Shown piece by piece: positions 35,101 to 44,203 of a DNA stretch of 64,000 bases. Source of the stretch: Rhodococcus koreensis (lineage in GTDB: Bacteria > Actinomycetota > Actinomycetes > Mycobacteriales > Mycobacteriaceae); contig NZ_FNSV01000001.1 in assembly GCF_900105905.1 (NCBI RefSeq), positions 124,001 to 188,000 of the forward strand, given 5' to 3'. A model generated the notes under the pieces. That model had not been told where the DNA came from, ran no database searches, and saw nothing but the letters and a program-made list of their open reading frames with translations. The translations under genes were made by a program, and so were the position numbers. How positions within the stretch are numbered: the first letter of the stretch is position 1; each line of letters opens with the position of its first letter.

Positions 35101-36036
35101 ATGACTTCTGAGAACATTGAGCACGTCAGCGTGAAGGCTCTGAGCTGGGACATCGCGGCGGATATCTACTTCCCGCCCGGGTTCGACAAGTCGGCAAAGT
35201 ACCCCGCCATCATTAGCGCGCACCCCATCGGCAGCTGCAAGGAACAGACCGCTGGCAACGTTTACGGCACCGCGCTGGCCGACGCAGGTTTCGTGGTGAT
35301 CGCGTTCGACGCAAGTTTCCAGGGTGCCAGCGGTGGGGAACCACGCTTCATCGAGGATCCAACTTTCCGGGTCCAGGACTTCAGCTACGTCGTCGACTAC
35401 CTTGTCACACTGCCTTACGTTGATGAGAATCGCATTGGTGTGCTCGGCATCTGCGGGGGTGGCGGCTACGCCATCAATGCCACCATGACCGAGCGCCGCC
35501 TCAAAGCCGTCGGCACTGTCACCGGTGTGAACTACGGATGGTTGATGAATGAAGCGTTCAGCGACTACGCGCCGATCGCCGCCTTGGAAGCCATGGCCGC
35601 CCAGCGAACTGCTGAGGCACGTGGCGCCGATCTACGTGTCGACGACGTGCTTCCCTCCTCACCTCAGGACGCCACCGAACGTGGCTTGACGGAGATCGAT
35701 CTCTTCGAGGCAACTGAGTACTACCGCACGCCGCGCGGGCAAAAACCGAACGGTCTCAACCGCTCCCTGTTCTCCCACCAGGCGACCGCCGTCGGCTGGG
35801 ACGCTTTCAACCGGGCCGAGGTCCTGCTCACCCAACCTTTGATGGTTGTGGTCGGCGACAAGCCCGGAGCCTTCGGTGCCTACCGCACCGGTCACGAAAT
35901 CATCCGCCGCGCAGCCTCGGATAACAAGGAACTCGTCGTCGTCCACGGATGGTCGCACTACGACTTGTACGACAAGCCAGAGCCGGTATCCAAGGCACTT
36001 GACAAGCTCATCCCCTTTTTCAACAAGAACCTCTGA
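35101..36036 (+). CDS. Dienelactone-hydrolase-like alpha/beta-hydrolase
   Basis: A 311-residue alpha/beta-hydrolase. The elbow GVLGICGGGGYA has Cys as nucleophile as in dienelactone hydrolases. The candidate His is in VVHGWSHYDLYD, and Asp may be in VVVGDKPGAFG or the last motif. It differs from the two hydrolases at 3735 and 4875. The ATG at 35101 begins the family-like sequence; the frame extends 240 bases upstream without similarity. A hydrolase of this type would open a lactone or cleave an ester or thioester. No operator-like site is seen nearby. Confidence 0.82.
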   Translation: MTSENIEHVSVKALSWDIAADIYFPPGFDKSAKYPAIISAHPIGSCKEQTAGNVYGTALADAGFVVIAFDASFQGASGGEPRFIEDPTFRVQDFSYVVDYLVTLPYVDENRIGVLGICGGGGYAINATMTERRLKAVGTVTGVNYGWLMNEAFSDYAPIAALEAMAAQRTAEARGADLRVDDVLPSSPQDATERGLTEIDLFEATEYYRTPRGQKPNGLNRSLFSHQATAVGWDAFNRAEVLLTQPLMVVVGDKPGAFGAYRTGHEIIRRAASDNKELVVVHGWSHYDLYDKPEPVSKALDKLIPFFNKNL

Positions 36037-36682
36037 ACATCAGTAGCGGCAGGCTTTTGTCGCTACTGCGGGGTCCCGCATCGCGGGAAGGAGCGCTGAC
36101 CTGGTCCCATCGGTTACCTGGAGATACTCAGCGCTCCGCCCGATGCACAATGCTCGCTGGTAGTGAGCTACGGCCAATTTCGCTGACCCGCTTCGATAGC
36201 CCTGCTTCGAAACGCTGGAGCAAGATCGCCGACCGCGAACGCCGGTGCCGGCGGTGGCCAGGGCGACGATGAGGGCGGCGCGGCGGCCGAACAACCCTCT
36301 TGCCCACCCTGCTATCGGGATTCGCTGCACGGCAATAGCCGACACCCTCGGGAGGCGTTCCGACCGGGCGTCGTTGAGCAGCACACCGTCGAGATCATCG
36401 CCGCGTCATCGTCGTGACTGTCGGACCGACTTCGGCGCGCCCGGCGACTGATGCCTGTAGGCCGCACGGATGGTGTTGGCCGTGGCAATCAGGCGCCGCA
36501 GGGTCGTGGTGGCCGCGGCGCGGTTGGCGAGGCGCGAGGACCGACAGGTGCGCGGGCAACCCACGATGGTCGCAGGCGTCGCACCAGTCGACAACCATCC
36601 GGCGCACATCAGTCCCACCATCGTGTCGCGTGATTCGACATACCGATCCCACTGCTGACATCCACTGTCGACCGATACAGAA
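36037..36682. other. Intergenic stretch without an intact gene
   Basis: About 645 bases. A minus-strand frame at 36040-36384 contains GWARGLFGRRAALIVALATAG, which resembles an MFS loop-and-helix fragment, so a transporter remnant is possible. Frames near 36400-36650 look disordered. No intact gene is supported. Confidence 0.35.
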
Positions 36683-36714
36683 GCGGCCCCGGAAACTGAG
36701 CATCCCGGGGCCGC
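36683..36714 (-). terminator. Terminator after the acyl-CoA dehydrogenase gene
   Basis: Perfect 10-bp GC-rich arms (36683-36692 and 36705-36714) flank a 12-nt loop, 33 nt beyond the stop of the dehydrogenase gene at 36747. On the minus strand it is followed by TTCTGT, a weak T-rich tail. Confidence 0.7.
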
Positions 36715-36746
36715 CTCTTCCTGTCACATGGAACGACACGGCCACA

Positions 36747-37937
36747 TCAGTTGTACGAACGCAGCAGCCCGCGGCTGATGATCTGTTTCTGAATGTCGCT
36801 GGTGCCCTCACCGATGAGGAGGAACGGTGCCTCCCTCATGAGGCGTTCGATCTCGTATTCCTTGGAATAGCCGTAGCCGCCGTGGATCCGGAAGCTGTCC
36901 TGCGTCACCTCCGAGCAGAACTCGCTCGCCAGGTACTTGGCCATCCCGGCCGCGACGTCGTTGCGTTCTCCGGAGTCCTTGAGCCGCGCCGCATTCACCA
37001 TCATCAGGTGTGCCGCCTCGACCTTGGTCGCCATCTCCGCGATCCGGAAGGCGATCGCCTGGTGTTCGGCGATCGGCGAACCGAACGTCTCCCGAGTCTT
37101 CGCATATTTCACGCCGAGTTCGAACGCGCGCTGTGCGATCCCGCACGCGCGGGCGGCGACGTTGACGCGGCCGACCTCGACGCCGTCCATCATCTGCCGG
37201 AAGCCGCGGCCCGGGTCGCCGCCGAGGATCGTCTCTGCCGCGGCCTGGTAGCCGCTGAACACCATCTCGGTGGTGTCGATGCCCTTGTAGCCCATCTTGT
37301 CGATCTTCCCGGGGATCGTGAGCCCGGGCAGCACCTCGCCGAACCCGGCGGGCTTCTCGATGAGGAACGCGGTGAGGTTGTCGTGGGGCTTCGCCGCACC
37401 CTCCTCGGTGCGGACCAGCACCGCCACCAGCGTCGACGACCCGCCGTTGGTCAGCCACATCTTCTGGCCGTCGATCACGTAGTTGCCGTCCGCTGCCCGG
37501 GCCGCCTTGGTCCGGATGGCGGCGACGTCGGAACCCAGTTCGGGCTCGGACATCGAGAACGCGCCGCGCACTTCACCTGTCGCCATGCGCGGCAGGTAGT
37601 GGGCCTTCTGTTCGGGTGTGCCGTGATTGGCGATCATGTGTGCCACGATGAAATGGGTGTTGATGACCCCGGACACGCTCATCCAGCCCCGCGCGATCTC
37701 CTCGACGCACAGTGCATAGGTGAGGAGGGATTCCCCGATTCCGCCGTACTCCTCGGGGATGGTGAGCCCGAACAGGCCCATCTCCTTCATCTGCTCGACG
37801 ATCGCCGTCGGGTACGAGTCGGAATGTTCGAGCTCCTGCGCCTGCGGAATGATCGCCTTGTCCACGAACTCTCGAACCGCCGAGACGATCTCGCCCTGGG
37901 TGTCCGTGAGCCCGGCGGTCTGCGCCAGTCGTGTCAT
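36747..37937 (-). CDS. Acyl-CoA dehydrogenase family protein (2)
   Basis: A 396-residue acyl-CoA dehydrogenase with FSMSEPELGSD, DGQKMWLTNGGSS and FRIHGGYGYSKEYEIERLMREAP, split here. The catalytic Glu lies in LLIGEGTSDIQK, the usual position, which distinguishes it from the dehydrogenase at 27102. It introduces a double bond next to the thioester carbonyl, with FAD and ETF. A ligase fragment lies 22 nt upstream in the same direction. A stem-loop follows the gene. It could serve the same pathway or a separate acyl-CoA route together with the thiolase at 38644. Confidence 0.9.
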   Translation of the reverse strand: MTRLAQTAGLTDTQGEIVSAVREFVDKAIIPQAQELEHSDSYPTAIVEQMKEMGLFGLTIPEEYGGIGESLLTYALCVEEIARGWMSVSGVINTHFIVAHMIANHGTPEQKAHYLPRMATGEVRGAFSMSEPELGSDVAAIRTKAARAADGNYVIDGQKMWLTNGGSSTLVAVLVRTEEGAAKPHDNLTAFLIEKPAGFGEVLPGLTIPGKIDKMGYKGIDTTEMVFSGYQAAAETILGGDPGRGFRQMMDGVEVGRVNVAARACGIAQRAFELGVKYAKTRETFGSPIAEHQAIAFRIAEMATKVEAAHLMMVNAARLKDSGERNDVAAGMAKYLASEFCSEVTQDSFRIHGGYGYSKEYEIERLMREAPFLLIGEGTSDIQKQIISRGLLRSYN

Positions 37938-37959
37938 TGTTCCACCTGTCCCGTATTCA

Positions 37960-38310
37960 TCATTTCTCCGTACGCTGCTCGGCGTGCACGTCGTTCAGAC
38001 GGTCGCGCAACGCGGACCGCAGGACCGCACCCCGTGGGGACGGGGGCAACTCGTCGACGAAGACCACCTCGCGCACCTTCTTGTACGGCGGCACCGTGGC
38101 CGCCACGAACTCGATCAGTTCCTCGGCGGTGATGCGAGCCGTGGCTTCCGCCACCACGAATGCGACAGGCATCTCCCCGACCCCGGGAACGGAACGGCCG
38201 ACCACCACGACATCGAGAATGCCTCGTCGCGACAGCAACAGCTGTTCCAATTCGTGCGGATCGACGGTGTAGCCCTTGTAGAGGAGTGCGTCCTCGGGTC
38301 TGCCAACCAT
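37960..38310 (-). pseudogene. Remnant of an acyl-CoA ligase, C-terminal domain only
   Basis: About 116 residues matching only the C-terminal domain of an adenylate-forming ligase: YKGYTVDPHELEQLLL, VVGRSVPGVGEMPVAFVV and PPYKKVREVVFVDELPPS. A normal ligase has ~400 more residues before this point. The usual catalytic PSGKxLR motif reads PRGAVLR, so the Lys is missing too. Upstream sequence shows no ATP-binding motif in any frame. It is best read as a broken ligase gene that once preceded the dehydrogenase gene, though an expressed small domain cannot be excluded. Confidence 0.7.
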
Positions 38311-38482
38311 GTCGAATATCGAGTTCCACCTCGCCGGGAAACTTCATTGTTCGCGAATATGCCCCGGACAATTCCTCCGGACGCTGACACCTATTGAAGT
38401 CCCTCGGACCAACGTGGTCAAAGACGCTGAAGGAAACCGACGGTTGCCCTCTCCCTATGAATCGTAACCAACTTCAGGCCAA

Positions 38483-38535
38483 CGTATTTCGCTAATACGC
38501 GTGCACTTGACACGGACGTCCGGTTGCCGGATATT
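38483..38535 (+). promoter_or_regulatory. Promoter with adjacent inverted repeat upstream of the thiolase
   Basis: TTGACA (38507-38512), 17 nt, then GATATT (38530-38535) forms a good -35/-10 pair. Just upstream, CGTATT (38483-38488) and AATACG (38494-38499) make a 6-bp inverted repeat around a 5-nt centre, a possible repressor or activator site. The thiolase ATG is at 38644. Confidence 0.55.
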
Positions 38536-38643
38536 CCACGTCATGGCTGGACGTGAAGTGAGTGCCTAGAACTTCAAGAAACATCCAGCGACTGATCATC
38601 GGCGGCGGCCTCGGCCGCGAAGCGAAGAAAGCACTCTGAGCCC

Positions 38644-39867
38644 ATGTACGAAGCAGTGATCTGTGAACCCGTCCGCACCCCCGTCGGGGGATTCGGCGGC
38701 ATGTACCGTGACATCCCCGTCACCACCCTCGCATCGACGGTGTTGAAGGGCCTGATCGAGAGGACGTCGATCACGTCCGACGACATCGACGACGTCATCT
38801 TCGGTCAGGGCTACGCCAACGGCGAGGCTGCGGCCATCGGCCGGATCGCTGCGCTCGACGCCGGCCTCGACGTCACCGTGCCCGGCATCCAACTCGACCG
38901 CCGCTGCGGCTCCGGGCTGCAGGCGGTCATTTACGCGGCCATGCAGGTACAGACCGGGATGAGCGATCTGGTGATCGCGGGTGGTGCCGAGTCGATGAGC
39001 CAGACCGAGTTCTACAGCACCGGAATGCGCTGGGGCGTCAAGGGTGCGTCGGTGGAATTCCGCGACCGGTTGGCCAAGCCCCGCACCAACTCCGGCGGCG
39101 TCAACTTTCCCGTCGAGGGCGGCATGATCGAAACCGCGGAGAACCTCCGGCGCGAGTACTCGATCAGCCGCGAGGAGCAGGACGCGTACGCCGCCGAATC
39201 CCACGCGCGTGCGATCCGCGCCCAGGACGGCGGCCTGTTCGACGCCGAGACGATCCCGGTGACGGTGCCGGGCAAGCGCGGGAAGTCCGACGTCGTCGTC
39301 ACCACCGACGAGCACCCGCGCCGTGATGTCACGGCGGAGTCGTTGTCGGCGTTGCGGCCGATCCGGTCCCGCATCGACCCGGAGGCGACGGTGACCGCAG
39401 GCAACGCGTGCGGTCAGAACGACGCCGCCGCCGCCGCGATCGTGACCACCCCCGAGAACGCCGAACGACTGGGCCTGCGCCCGTTCGCCCGGCTCGTCAG
39501 CTGGGGCGTCGCCGGAGTGGAGCCGAACCGCATGGGCATCGGCCCGGTCCCCGCCGTCGACAAGGCCCTCACCCGGGCGAAACTCACCCTGAACGACATC
39601 GATCTCCTCGAGATCAACGAGGCGTTCGCAGCACAGGTGCTGGCGTGCGCGCGGGAGTGGAAGTTCGACGAGTCCGACATGCGAGACCGGTTCAACGTCA
39701 ACGGATCCGGAATCTCCCTCGGTCACCCCGTCGGCGCCACCGGCGGTCGCATCCTGGCCAATCTGCTCCGTGAACTGGACCGCCGCCAGGCCCGCTACGG
39801 CATCGAGACGATGTGCATCGGCGGTGGGCAGGGCATCGCGGCCGTGTTCGAGAACGTCAACAGCTAA
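38644..39867 (+). CDS. Thiolase (acetyl-CoA C-acyltransferase family)
   Basis: A 407-residue thiolase with the nucleophilic Cys in DRRCGSGLQAV, the His in GHPVGATGGR and the second Cys in CIGGGQG. INEAFAA is also present. It cleaves 3-ketoacyl-CoA with CoA to give acetyl-CoA or propionyl-CoA, or condenses two acyl-CoAs. It reads away from the dehydrogenase and ligase remnant, under its own promoter (38507-38535). It is the only thiolase in the window, so it is the likely last step if the CoA ester is degraded by beta-oxidation. Confidence 0.9.
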   Translation: MYEAVICEPVRTPVGGFGGMYRDIPVTTLASTVLKGLIERTSITSDDIDDVIFGQGYANGEAAAIGRIAALDAGLDVTVPGIQLDRRCGSGLQAVIYAAMQVQTGMSDLVIAGGAESMSQTEFYSTGMRWGVKGASVEFRDRLAKPRTNSGGVNFPVEGGMIETAENLRREYSISREEQDAYAAESHARAIRAQDGGLFDAETIPVTVPGKRGKSDVVVTTDEHPRRDVTAESLSALRPIRSRIDPEATVTAGNACGQNDAAAAAIVTTPENAERLGLRPFARLVSWGVAGVEPNRMGIGPVPAVDKALTRAKLTLNDIDLLEINEAFAAQVLACAREWKFDESDMRDRFNVNGSGISLGHPVGATGGRILANLLRELDRRQARYGIETMCIGGGQGIAAVFENVNS

Positions 39868-40233
39868 CCCTTCCCGGCCAGCGGTAATCGTGGTACGGCT
39901 CCAGCCTGACAGCGACAGGTACTGACTCGGTGCAGGTCGGTGGGATGCACCCCCGGACCTGCACCGCCGTACTCACGCTGTCCCGCCCCACCTACAGGCA
40001 GTTCCGGACCCCCGCACTTCCACTCGATCGGCGCCGTTTCTCGAAGACAACCATCACACGGTGGATCCGAATAGTCCGTGCTCAATCCGCGCTGTGACCA
40101 GCGAAAACGTGTCTGGTTAGGTTTCCTGCCGACATTGGACACTCGACACCCCACCGACACGAAATCTGGAAACCCGACAGGGAGACGTGGAAGCTACAAC
40201 TGCTGCGCTACCTAAACGGTGTTTCTGCCCCGA

Positions 40234-40326
40234 TGTCCTGACTCAGTGAATCTGATGCCGCCGACCTGCGGTGCGTCAGATTGTCTGAGCCGCAATGATC
40301 GACTTCGCCTCACTGAATCTGATGCG
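40234..40326 (+). repeat. Transposon-end-like cluster with three degenerate repeats
   Basis: A TGTCCTGACTCAGTGAA-type terminus begins at 40234. A second, inverted copy of the CTCAGTGAATCTGATG repeat is at 40273-40290 and a third, direct, at 40308-40326. Clusters of such repeats inside a TGTC terminus are typical of Tn5053/Tn7-like transposon ends, where the transposase binds several sites. The repeats match those at 45.7-45.8 kb near tniA (CTGATG type). No target duplication or opposite end was found for this copy. Confidence 0.55.
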
Positions 40327-40425
40327 CGTGGAAGTTGTTGGCGTGCCGCCCGACCGATTGCACGTGGCCTAAGTCCCGACGAACGAGGACGTCGACCGCG
40401 ACCAGGGGACCAAACAGACCAGGTA

Positions 40426-40696
40426 GTTGTCCACCGCGTTGCTGCTGGAGTGCCGGGTCGGTGTGCCAAATAACCTGTCCAACGATCGAAAATCGTCGGT
40501 CCCCGTGCGCGTCACGTCAGTGACGTTGTCCAAACGTGGATGACCGGCCGGAACCGTCCTCGCGTGGGGATGAGGGTCCGGACCTGCGGCGATGACAGGG
40601 CAGCGAGCGCGGTCGGGGCTTTTCATGAGGGCGGTCTTCAGTGGCTGGACAAGCCCATAGGCACGATTGAACAGAAAGGTTGTCAATTGGACAACC
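40426..40696. repeat. Cluster of TTGTCCA repeats, candidate recombination site
   Basis: GTTGTCCA at 40426 and 40525, its inverse TGGACAA at 40646 and 40688, and a variant CTGTCCAA near 40472, all lie within 270 bases upstream of the recombinase gene. The last forms a 7-bp inverted repeat (GGTTGTC 40678-40684, GACAACC 40690-40696) with a 5-nt spacer. Tyrosine recombinases bind such inverted core sites, so this is a candidate attachment or recombination site. Confidence 0.4.
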
Positions 40697-40888
40697 CGCC
40701 TGTCACTTCACATCAGATCTGCTGAGTCGGCATCAGATGCGCGGAGCCGGGACACCCGACTCCGAGTCACTCATGGTTTGTGCGCACTTGGCGATGATAA
40801 TTTCAGTTATCGCAGCTATCTCCGGGAACTGCGACGTCAGCGTGTTTTTGCTCTGCGGAGTGTCGGTGCGCTCGGATACCCTGCGCCG

Positions 40889-42046
40889 GTGACGATCGAA
40901 CCGGTGAATGAGGGCCCGAGCGGCTCGGTAACAGCTTCTTCCAGCACGGAGCCGGTGGTCCCGGAGGACGTGGCGGCGCGGATCGCCGGTGCCGTGCAGC
41001 GGTCGCGGGCGGAGAACACCCGCCGCGCCTATGCCTCGGACTGGGATCGTTTCGTCACGTGGTGTTTCTCGCACGGGCGCAACGCGTTGCCGGCGCATCC
41101 GATGGTGGTGGCCGCGTATCTGATCGACGCGGCCGACACGCTCACCGAGGACGGCGAGCGCGCCTACGCCCCGGCGACGCTTTCGCGGTGGGTCGCAGCC
41201 CTCGGGCATCACCACCGCCGCGCCGGTCACTCCGCTCCTGGCAGTCACGAGGTCGTCGCGGCCACCCTGTCCGGAATCCGCCGCGACTACGCCGCCAACG
41301 GGGACCGGCCGCGGCGGCAGGCTGCGCCGCTACTGGTCGACGACCTCGTCACCATCGTCACCGCCGCCCGGCAGGCTGTTACCGGGTGGGCGTCGGAGGT
41401 CCTCGAGCGCCGCGACACCGCCCTACTGCTGATGGGATTCGCCGGGGCGTTCCGCCGTGGTGATCTCGCCGACCTGGTCTGCGGGGACGTGAGCATGCAC
41501 CGACTCGACGGGGTGCATGTTCGGTTGCGGCGGTCCAAGACGGACCAGGAGGGCGAGGGTGCCACACGGGCGTTGCCGTTCACCGTCTCCCACACCAGTT
41601 GCCCGCCCTGTGCCTGGTTGCGGTGGGTACAGGTGCTCGCGGCCCACGACACCTACGGCCGGCCCGGGGTGATCCGGCTGCTGCGCAACGCCCCGCCGTT
41701 CGACGGGCACGTCTGCAAGGGCGCGGTGCCGCGCACCGCTGTTCGGGCACCGTTATTCCGGTCGATCCGCAAGAACGGCAACCTCTCCGAGACCGGACTC
41801 TCGGGTTCGGCGGTGCCCTGGGTGATCCGTCGCCGCGCCGAACAGGCCGGATACGACGAGAACGTCGTCGCTCAGCTCGGTGGGCACTCACTGCGCGCCG
41901 GGTTTGTCACCCAGGCGGTCCGCAACGGCCGGAATGCACAGGCGATCATGCGCCAAACCGGGCACTCGACCGCTGCGATGATCGAGGTCTATACCCGCGA
42001 GAACGCCCCACTGATCGCCAACGCCGTCACCGACATCGGCCTCTGA
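40889..42046 (+). CDS. Tyrosine recombinase/integrase
   Basis: A 385-residue site-specific recombinase. The N-terminal SAM-like DNA-binding region (RRAYASDWDRFVTWC) is followed by a catalytic domain with the first Arg in GFAGAFRRGDLADL, the Lys in RLRRSKTD, HxxR as HSLRAGF, the later His in TGHSTAAM and the nucleophilic Tyr in EVYTREN. All key residues are present, so it should be active. GTG 40889 follows GGATACCCT, so translation may be nearly leaderless; the frame opens 74 codons upstream without similarity. Its substrate sites may be the TTGTCCA repeats just upstream. Confidence 0.85.
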   Translation: MTIEPVNEGPSGSVTASSSTEPVVPEDVAARIAGAVQRSRAENTRRAYASDWDRFVTWCFSHGRNALPAHPMVVAAYLIDAADTLTEDGERAYAPATLSRWVAALGHHHRRAGHSAPGSHEVVAATLSGIRRDYAANGDRPRRQAAPLLVDDLVTIVTAARQAVTGWASEVLERRDTALLLMGFAGAFRRGDLADLVCGDVSMHRLDGVHVRLRRSKTDQEGEGATRALPFTVSHTSCPPCAWLRWVQVLAAHDTYGRPGVIRLLRNAPPFDGHVCKGAVPRTAVRAPLFRSIRKNGNLSETGLSGSAVPWVIRRRAEQAGYDENVVAQLGGHSLRAGFVTQAVRNGRNAQAIMRQTGHSTAAMIEVYTRENAPLIANAVTDIGL

Positions 42047-42199
42047 CACCGGAACTGAGCGGAGTTGCATCTGCTAAACGCAGTCGTATCCGAGCGTCAG
42101 CCCTCCGGTGCGTGCGGTTCCTGACCCTCACCATTCGTGTCGGATAGCGGCCTTACCCTCCTGGTAACAACACCCAGGAGGACGCGGAGGGCGAGCACT

Positions 42200-42823
42200 G
42201 TGGCAGTCGTAGACGACGTACTTTCGCTTCCCGGACTGCCCGCACACCCGGCGGTAGCGGGGGCCGAGCAACTCGCCCTGCTCGGCCAGCCGCAGCCGAT
42301 CCGAATCCCCGAACGGCTATGGCGGTCCTGGCTCGACGATCCCTCGGTCGTCGCCCGGTTCGTCGCCAAATGCTATCGGCGAGAAGCAGACCGATGCACC
42401 GCCTGGCTGGGCAGTGTCTCCTCCACCGGGCACGGATCTTTTCGGGCCGCGAGTCTGCCCGGCACATCTCGCCGTGGCACCGTGCCCGCGCACCTGTTCG
42501 CGTACCAGCTCGAATACGGGGTCATCCCGCGGCTGGGGTGGTCCGGCGCCGACGACGCCGTGCTGTGCCATCAGTGCGACTTCGCCGGCTGCGTCAACCC
42601 CCAGCACATGCGCCTGGGCACCAACGCCGTCAACCGCACCGAGTACTACCTGCGGCGGCGCAACCTCGCCAGTCCCCTCGCCGACGTCCGCGGCCAGGCC
42701 GGGCGCACCCGTGCCATCGCCACCGCGATCCGGAATGGCCTGGCCAGCGGCGACAATGCGGACAGCATCGAACAGCGGATCAGAGGCGCCGAAGCGGCGG
42801 GATTGCCCCTCACCCTCTGGTGA
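42200..42823 (+). CDS. HNH-type endonuclease-like protein
   Basis: A 207-residue protein. The centre reads AHLFAYQLEYGVIP, then VLCHQCDFAGCVNPQHMRLGT and NRTEYYLRRR. This matches the HNH_3-type homing-endonuclease signature, with a CxxC...C zinc-like knuckle and the N-H catalytic pair (residues ~123-140). GTG 42200 is preferred because GGAGG lies 9 nt upstream; ATG 42137 would precede it by 21 codons. Such proteins occur on plasmids and phages, and cleave DNA or act in mobility. It lies between the recombinase and the toxin-antitoxin-like pair. Confidence 0.7.
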   Translation: MAVVDDVLSLPGLPAHPAVAGAEQLALLGQPQPIRIPERLWRSWLDDPSVVARFVAKCYRREADRCTAWLGSVSSTGHGSFRAASLPGTSRRGTVPAHLFAYQLEYGVIPRLGWSGADDAVLCHQCDFAGCVNPQHMRLGTNAVNRTEYYLRRRNLASPLADVRGQAGRTRAIATAIRNGLASGDNADSIEQRIRGAEAAGLPLTLW

Positions 42824-42953
42824 CTGGCCGAACCTGAGGCAGCCTCGCTCCGGATCCCCAGCCCGGCTAATGGCCCGTCGGCTATCCGGCGAATGGTCGT
42901 GGATCTGGGTACTGAGGCAGGCGAGGCGTGGGGTGCAGTCAGCACCAAGACGG

Positions 42954-42992
42954 CAAGTTACCTTGCAGACCGCCGAGCGGCAAGGTAACTTG
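42954..42992. promoter_or_regulatory. 13-bp inverted repeat upstream of the toxin-antitoxin-like pair
   Basis: CAAGTTACCTTGC (42954-42966) and its complement (42980-42992) are perfect 13-bp arms around 13 nt. The right arm ends 5 nt before ATG 42998. This is where toxin-antitoxin operons are autoregulated by the antitoxin or the complex. Confidence 0.7.
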
Positions 42993-42997
42993 GAATA

Positions 42998-43228
42998 ATG
43001 CAATCGGAGCCGGTCATCGCCGAGAGCGCCTACAAGCACGGGATCGACTCCGCAGACATGGTGCATGCGTTCAACAACGCGATCACCGCGTTCGATCTCG
43101 GCGAGGGGTTCATCATGCTCGTCGGACCAGCGCTCGACGCGACGTTGCTGGAGATCGGTTACGTCACCAGCACCGACGCCCACGTGATCGTCCACGCCAT
43201 GAAGGCCCGACCAAACTACCTGAGGTGA
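42998..43228 (+). CDS. Small BrnT-like toxin candidate
   Basis: A 76-residue protein with SAYKHGIDSADMVHA, LVGPALDATLLEIGYV and IVHAMKARPNYL. The KHGI start and the terminal (A/K)ARP pattern resemble BrnT-type RNase toxins and similar small actinobacterial toxins, but the match is by eye. ATG 42998 is 5 nt from the inverted repeat. Its stop overlaps the next gene's start (GTGATG), so the two are translationally coupled. A toxin role fits the plasmid setting but is not proven. Confidence 0.55.
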   Translation: MQSEPVIAESAYKHGIDSADMVHAFNNAITAFDLGEGFIMLVGPALDATLLEIGYVTSTDAHVIVHAMKARPNYLR

Positions 43229-43506
43229 TGACAATGCCACGCACAACGAAGGACATCCTCGCGCACGCCGACGAACTCGCGAAGCGGTTCGAGGACTACG
43301 AACCCCGAGAGGGGGACCGCCGGGACCCGGCCGCGCTTGCCGAGCTTCGCGCCGCGGTGGTCGCCCGCGCCGAAGCCGAGCGTCAGCTCGTCGACCACAT
43401 CGTCGCGGCCCGCAAGCACGGCCTGCCCTGGTCGACGATCGGCGCCGAGGTCGGCACGTCCGGGGAGGCAGCCCGTCAGAAGTATGGTCCGCTGCTCGCC
43501 TCCTGA
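43228..43506 (+). CDS. Small HTH protein, antitoxin candidate
   Basis: A 92-residue acidic-basic protein. Near the C-terminus, LPWSTIGAEVGTSGEAARQKYG looks like a helix-turn-helix, split here as LPWSTIGAEVG and TSGEAARQKYG. Its ATG overlaps the stop of the preceding gene. In toxin-antitoxin pairs the HTH partner usually represses the operon by binding the upstream inverted repeat. Start could also be GTG 43225. The family is not certain. Confidence 0.55.
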   Translation: MTMPRTTKDILAHADELAKRFEDYEPREGDRRDPAALAELRAAVVARAEAERQLVDHIVAARKHGLPWSTIGAEVGTSGEAARQKYGPLLAS

Positions 43507-44203
43507 ACGGGCACTTCGATCCCCGGGTTGGGGACGGTGGTCAGCCACCACTCGCGCCGCGGCGGCAGCTTGTGCGCGGGCGATGGCGCCCCTGATTGCG
43601 CCGGACCGGTCTGAACCACGAGAACCCTCAGCGCCGAAGGGCCTTCGTCGTATGTGGGCACGCAAGGCTGGAAACCGCTGGGTGGGGCTGCCTACAGGGG
43701 TGCTTACCCCCCGGAGACCTCCTACACGAACCACTTCCCTCGGCTACTGCGTCGGGCACCCGGATTATGTCGGTGCCGGATCCGTCGATGCAACCGCGAC
43801 CGTGGGCCGGCCGAAGACGGAGCCCCACCTGGGCGATCTGAGCCGGACGCGACGCGAGCCACAGGCCTCGTCGTCCGGCGAGTAATCCTGCAGCTCACTT
43901 CCAATCCCACCGCAATGAGATTGCTACACCAGGACCATAGCAACCCGGCGGGAATCGGCTACGCCGACACCGCAAGCACTGAAGGTACGAACGCATTCCA
44001 CGACCGCAGACGAGTCACAGAAGAGACGGCGCTCCATCACGGGTTGCGGTCGCACCGTGCTGTGTCCGACAGGTTCGGCATGATTCCAGAATGCATCTCG
44101 CCCCCGCCCGGACCCTTCGCCGCCCGATCCCGCACGGCCTACGGGGTCGGAGACCGACGGGCGGACGGCACGGACAGAGCGTGGCGAGAGGCCCGAACAC
44201 CGC
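43507..44203. other. Intergenic stretch without a convincing gene
   Basis: About 700 bases between the small pair and the recombinase-like gene. Overlapping frames exist in all directions but none has a ribosome site with a family-like product. A decayed gene is possible. Confidence 0.4.

Noticed and set aside
36414..38132. Plus-strand open frame of ~570 codons
   Set aside because: It lies opposite the acyl-CoA dehydrogenase and ligase-remnant genes, and no motif supports it.
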